Source: an uncultured Clostridium sp. (GTDB lineage Bacteria; Bacillota; Clostridia; Lachnospirales; Lachnospiraceae). From it: DNA of 6,130 nt. Both the position numbers and the translations under genes were made by a program. Location: NCBI GenBank assembly GCA_900551225.1, contig URUZ01000379.1, positions 1-6,130 on the forward strand. Direction: 5' to 3'. This document shows, in pieces, positions 4,683-6,130 of the stretch. The notes under the pieces were generated by a model. It made no database searches, was not told where the DNA came from, and saw only the letters and a program-made list of their open reading frames with translations. Every line of letters starts with the position of its first letter. The stretch's first letter is position 1.

Positions 4683-6071
4683 ATGGATCAGCTGCAGCAG
4701 ATGTTTGACTATGTGGATGCGCATTTAGATGAAATGCTGGGGGAGTTAAAGCAGGTGTGCAGCTTCCGCAGCGTGGAGGGGGACCGGGAAGGCCTGTCGG
4801 CCGCCCGAAGCTATATTCTGGACAAGTGGAAGGCAGTGGGCCTGGACGCCGCAGAGTACCCGGTGGAGGGCGGCAATTCCATCCTTTACAGCGACAATCC
4901 GGGGGACACGGAGGGCTGTCTGCTTCTGTACAACCACTATGATGTGGTTCATGAGGGGAAGGCGGAAAACTGGAGAACCGGGGCGCCCTTTAAGGCGGAG
5001 GTCATAGACGGGAAAATGTATGCCCGGGGCGTGTCCGACAACAAGGGCGGACTGTTCTGCCGCATACATGCCCTGGAGACGATCCGCAGAATTGCAGGGA
5101 TCCTGCCGGTTCGGGTGAAGCTGTTTGTGGAGGGGGACGAGGAGACTTCCAGCCCGTCCATGAAGCGGTTTATGGATGACAGGCCGGAGCTTTACAGAGA
5201 GCTGACAAAAGCAGATGCCTGTATCTGGGAGGGCGGTATCACAGATGACGAGGGGCGCCCCTGGGTGCGGTTCGGAGTCAGGGGAAACTGTACATTTGAG
5301 CTGTCGGTACAGACCGCTGATGTGGACTGCCACGGCCGCATGGGAGCCACGGTTCCCAGCGCCAGCTGGCGGCTGGTATGGGCTTTGAGTACCCTGAAGA
5401 ATGTGGACGAGGAGATTCTGATAGACGGATTCTATGACGATGTGGTGCCGGCTGCGGACAGTGACCTGGAGGTGCTGCACAACTTCCCCTATGAGGAGGA
5501 GAAGCTGAAGGCGCGCATGGGCTTTCAGGAGTATCTGAAAAATGCCACAGGGGATGAGCTGAAGCGCCGCATCTATATGGAGCCCACCCTGTCCATCTGC
5601 GGGCTGGAGGCGGGCGAACTGTACAACGGCCCCCGGGGGATCGTGCCCCACAAGGCCATGGCCAGAATCAGCTTCTATCTGGCGGCCAACCAGGACCCCC
5701 AGAAGGTCCACAGGCAGCTGCGCAGCCATCTGGACCGCTATGGATTCGGGGATGTGAGCCTCACCTATAAGGGCGGCGAGGGGGCGGTGAGAACGCCGGT
5801 GGATATTCCTCTCCGGGAGACCCTGTTCCGGGCCGCTGAGCAGGTGTACGGGCAGCCCATGGTTCTGGAGCTGACCCAGCTGGGGGCAGGCCCCGCGGCA
5901 TGTTTCCGGAAGCCGTGGCCCGGACTGCCCATTGTCAGCGTGGGGACGGCTAATGGCGGCAGCAACCACCACGCCCCGGATGAAAATATCCGGGTGGAGG
6001 ACTACAGAAAGGCAGTGAAATATATGATAGCGCTGCTGTACGCCTGCAAGTCCCATAATTGTCTGAGGTGA
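4683..6071 (+). CDS. M20-family zinc metallopeptidase / amidohydrolase
   Basis: The 462-residue cytoplasmic protein belongs to the peptidase M20 family of dipeptidases, carboxypeptidases and N-acyl-amino-acid deacylases. The di-zinc set is complete: H85 in NHYDV, bridging D119 in GVSDNKGG, base E153 and ligand E154 in EGDEE, E183 in CIWEGG, and H430 in NHHAPDENI. The catalytic domain spans about 1-195 and resumes at about 335-462. The inserted lid/dimerisation domain lies between and contains GVRGNCTFELSV (198-209) and DCHGRMG (215-221), a variant of the usual DxHSG, with H217 kept. E183 instead of Asp is more like CPG2/ArgE deacylases than carnosinase-type dipeptidases, a weak hint. GGAG (4673-4676), inside the end of the lyase gene, serves as the ribosome binding site, so translation is probably coupled. 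The substrate cannot be named. The gene ends at TGA (6069-6071) with no terminator visible in the remaining 59 bases. Confidence 0.92.
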   Translation: MDQLQQMFDYVDAHLDEMLGELKQVCSFRSVEGDREGLSAARSYILDKWKAVGLDAAEYPVEGGNSILYSDNPGDTEGCLLLYNHYDVVHEGKAENWRTGAPFKAEVIDGKMYARGVSDNKGGLFCRIHALETIRRIAGILPVRVKLFVEGDEETSSPSMKRFMDDRPELYRELTKADACIWEGGITDDEGRPWVRFGVRGNCTFELSVQTADVDCHGRMGATVPSASWRLVWALSTLKNVDEEILIDGFYDDVVPAADSDLEVLHNFPYEEEKLKARMGFQEYLKNATGDELKRRIYMEPTLSICGLEAGELYNGPRGIVPHKAMARISFYLAANQDPQKVHRQLRSHLDRYGFGDVSLTYKGGEGAVRTPVDIPLRETLFRAAEQVYGQPMVLELTQLGAGPAACFRKPWPGLPIVSVGTANGGSNHHAPDENIRVEDYRKAVKYMIALLYACKSHNCLR

Positions 6072-6130
6072 AATTGAATATATTTACTTATGAAACATTG
6101 GAATGGAACATATGAATAGTGGAAATAGAT

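Noticed and set aside
4746..6056. Long open frame of 436 codons on the - strand opposite the M20 gene
   Set aside because: It is a shadow of the G+C-rich M20 coding frame. The translation has no recognisable domain and is rich in His, Gln and Pro, as expected from antisense frames.
6112..6130. Start of a further gene (ATG at 6112, beginning MNSGNR)
   Set aside because: Only six codons are visible and the upstream GGAATGGA is a weak ribosome binding site. A following gene is possible but unsupported. The stretch 6072-6130 is AT-rich and shows no terminator.

Overview
The window most likely comes from a gut-type anaerobic Firmicute of the class Clostridia, probably Lachnospiraceae in the Enterocloster/Clostridium clostridioforme neighbourhood. 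This rests on G+C-rich coding sequence with strong AGGAGG-type ribosome binding sites, extended -10 promoters (TGn TATAAT), a Cache-GGDEF protein and the protein styles seen. The taxon is inferred from style, not from a marker gene.

Every gene I can support lies on the + strand. (1) Positions 1-254 hold the C-terminal end of a STAS-like (DUF4325) protein in AT-rich DNA (about 35% G+C by hand count), ending at a hairpin at 270-317. (2) Positions 371-1650 hold a promoter and a membrane-bound diguanylate cyclase with an extracytoplasmic Cache-like sensor. (3) Positions 1651-1818 hold a 168-bp element that is palindromic along its whole length, with perfect 21-bp terminal inverted repeats, starting directly after the cyclase stop codon. 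(4) Positions 1835-2922 hold a LysR-family regulator with its own promoter, a possible operator dyad and a clear intrinsic terminator. (5) Positions 2906-6071 hold a three-gene operon: a small two-helix membrane protein of unknown function, an HMG-CoA lyase-like enzyme and an M20-family metallopeptidase/deacylase. The gaps of 22 and 3 bases indicate co-transcription. No terminator is visible before the window ends, so the operon may continue.

The LysR protein is the natural candidate regulator of the downstream operon. A plausible but unproven reading is that the M20 enzyme releases an acid or amino acid from an amide- or peptide-linked substrate and the lyase cleaves a CoA ester of a related 3-hydroxy acid. 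No CoA ligase, CoA transferase or transporter is in the window to complete such a pathway.

The most unusual signal is in the palindromic element. All ten of its transition-type mismatches would be G.U pairs in RNA read from the - strand and C.A mismatches in RNA read from the + strand. This hints that folding of a - strand transcript has been preserved.
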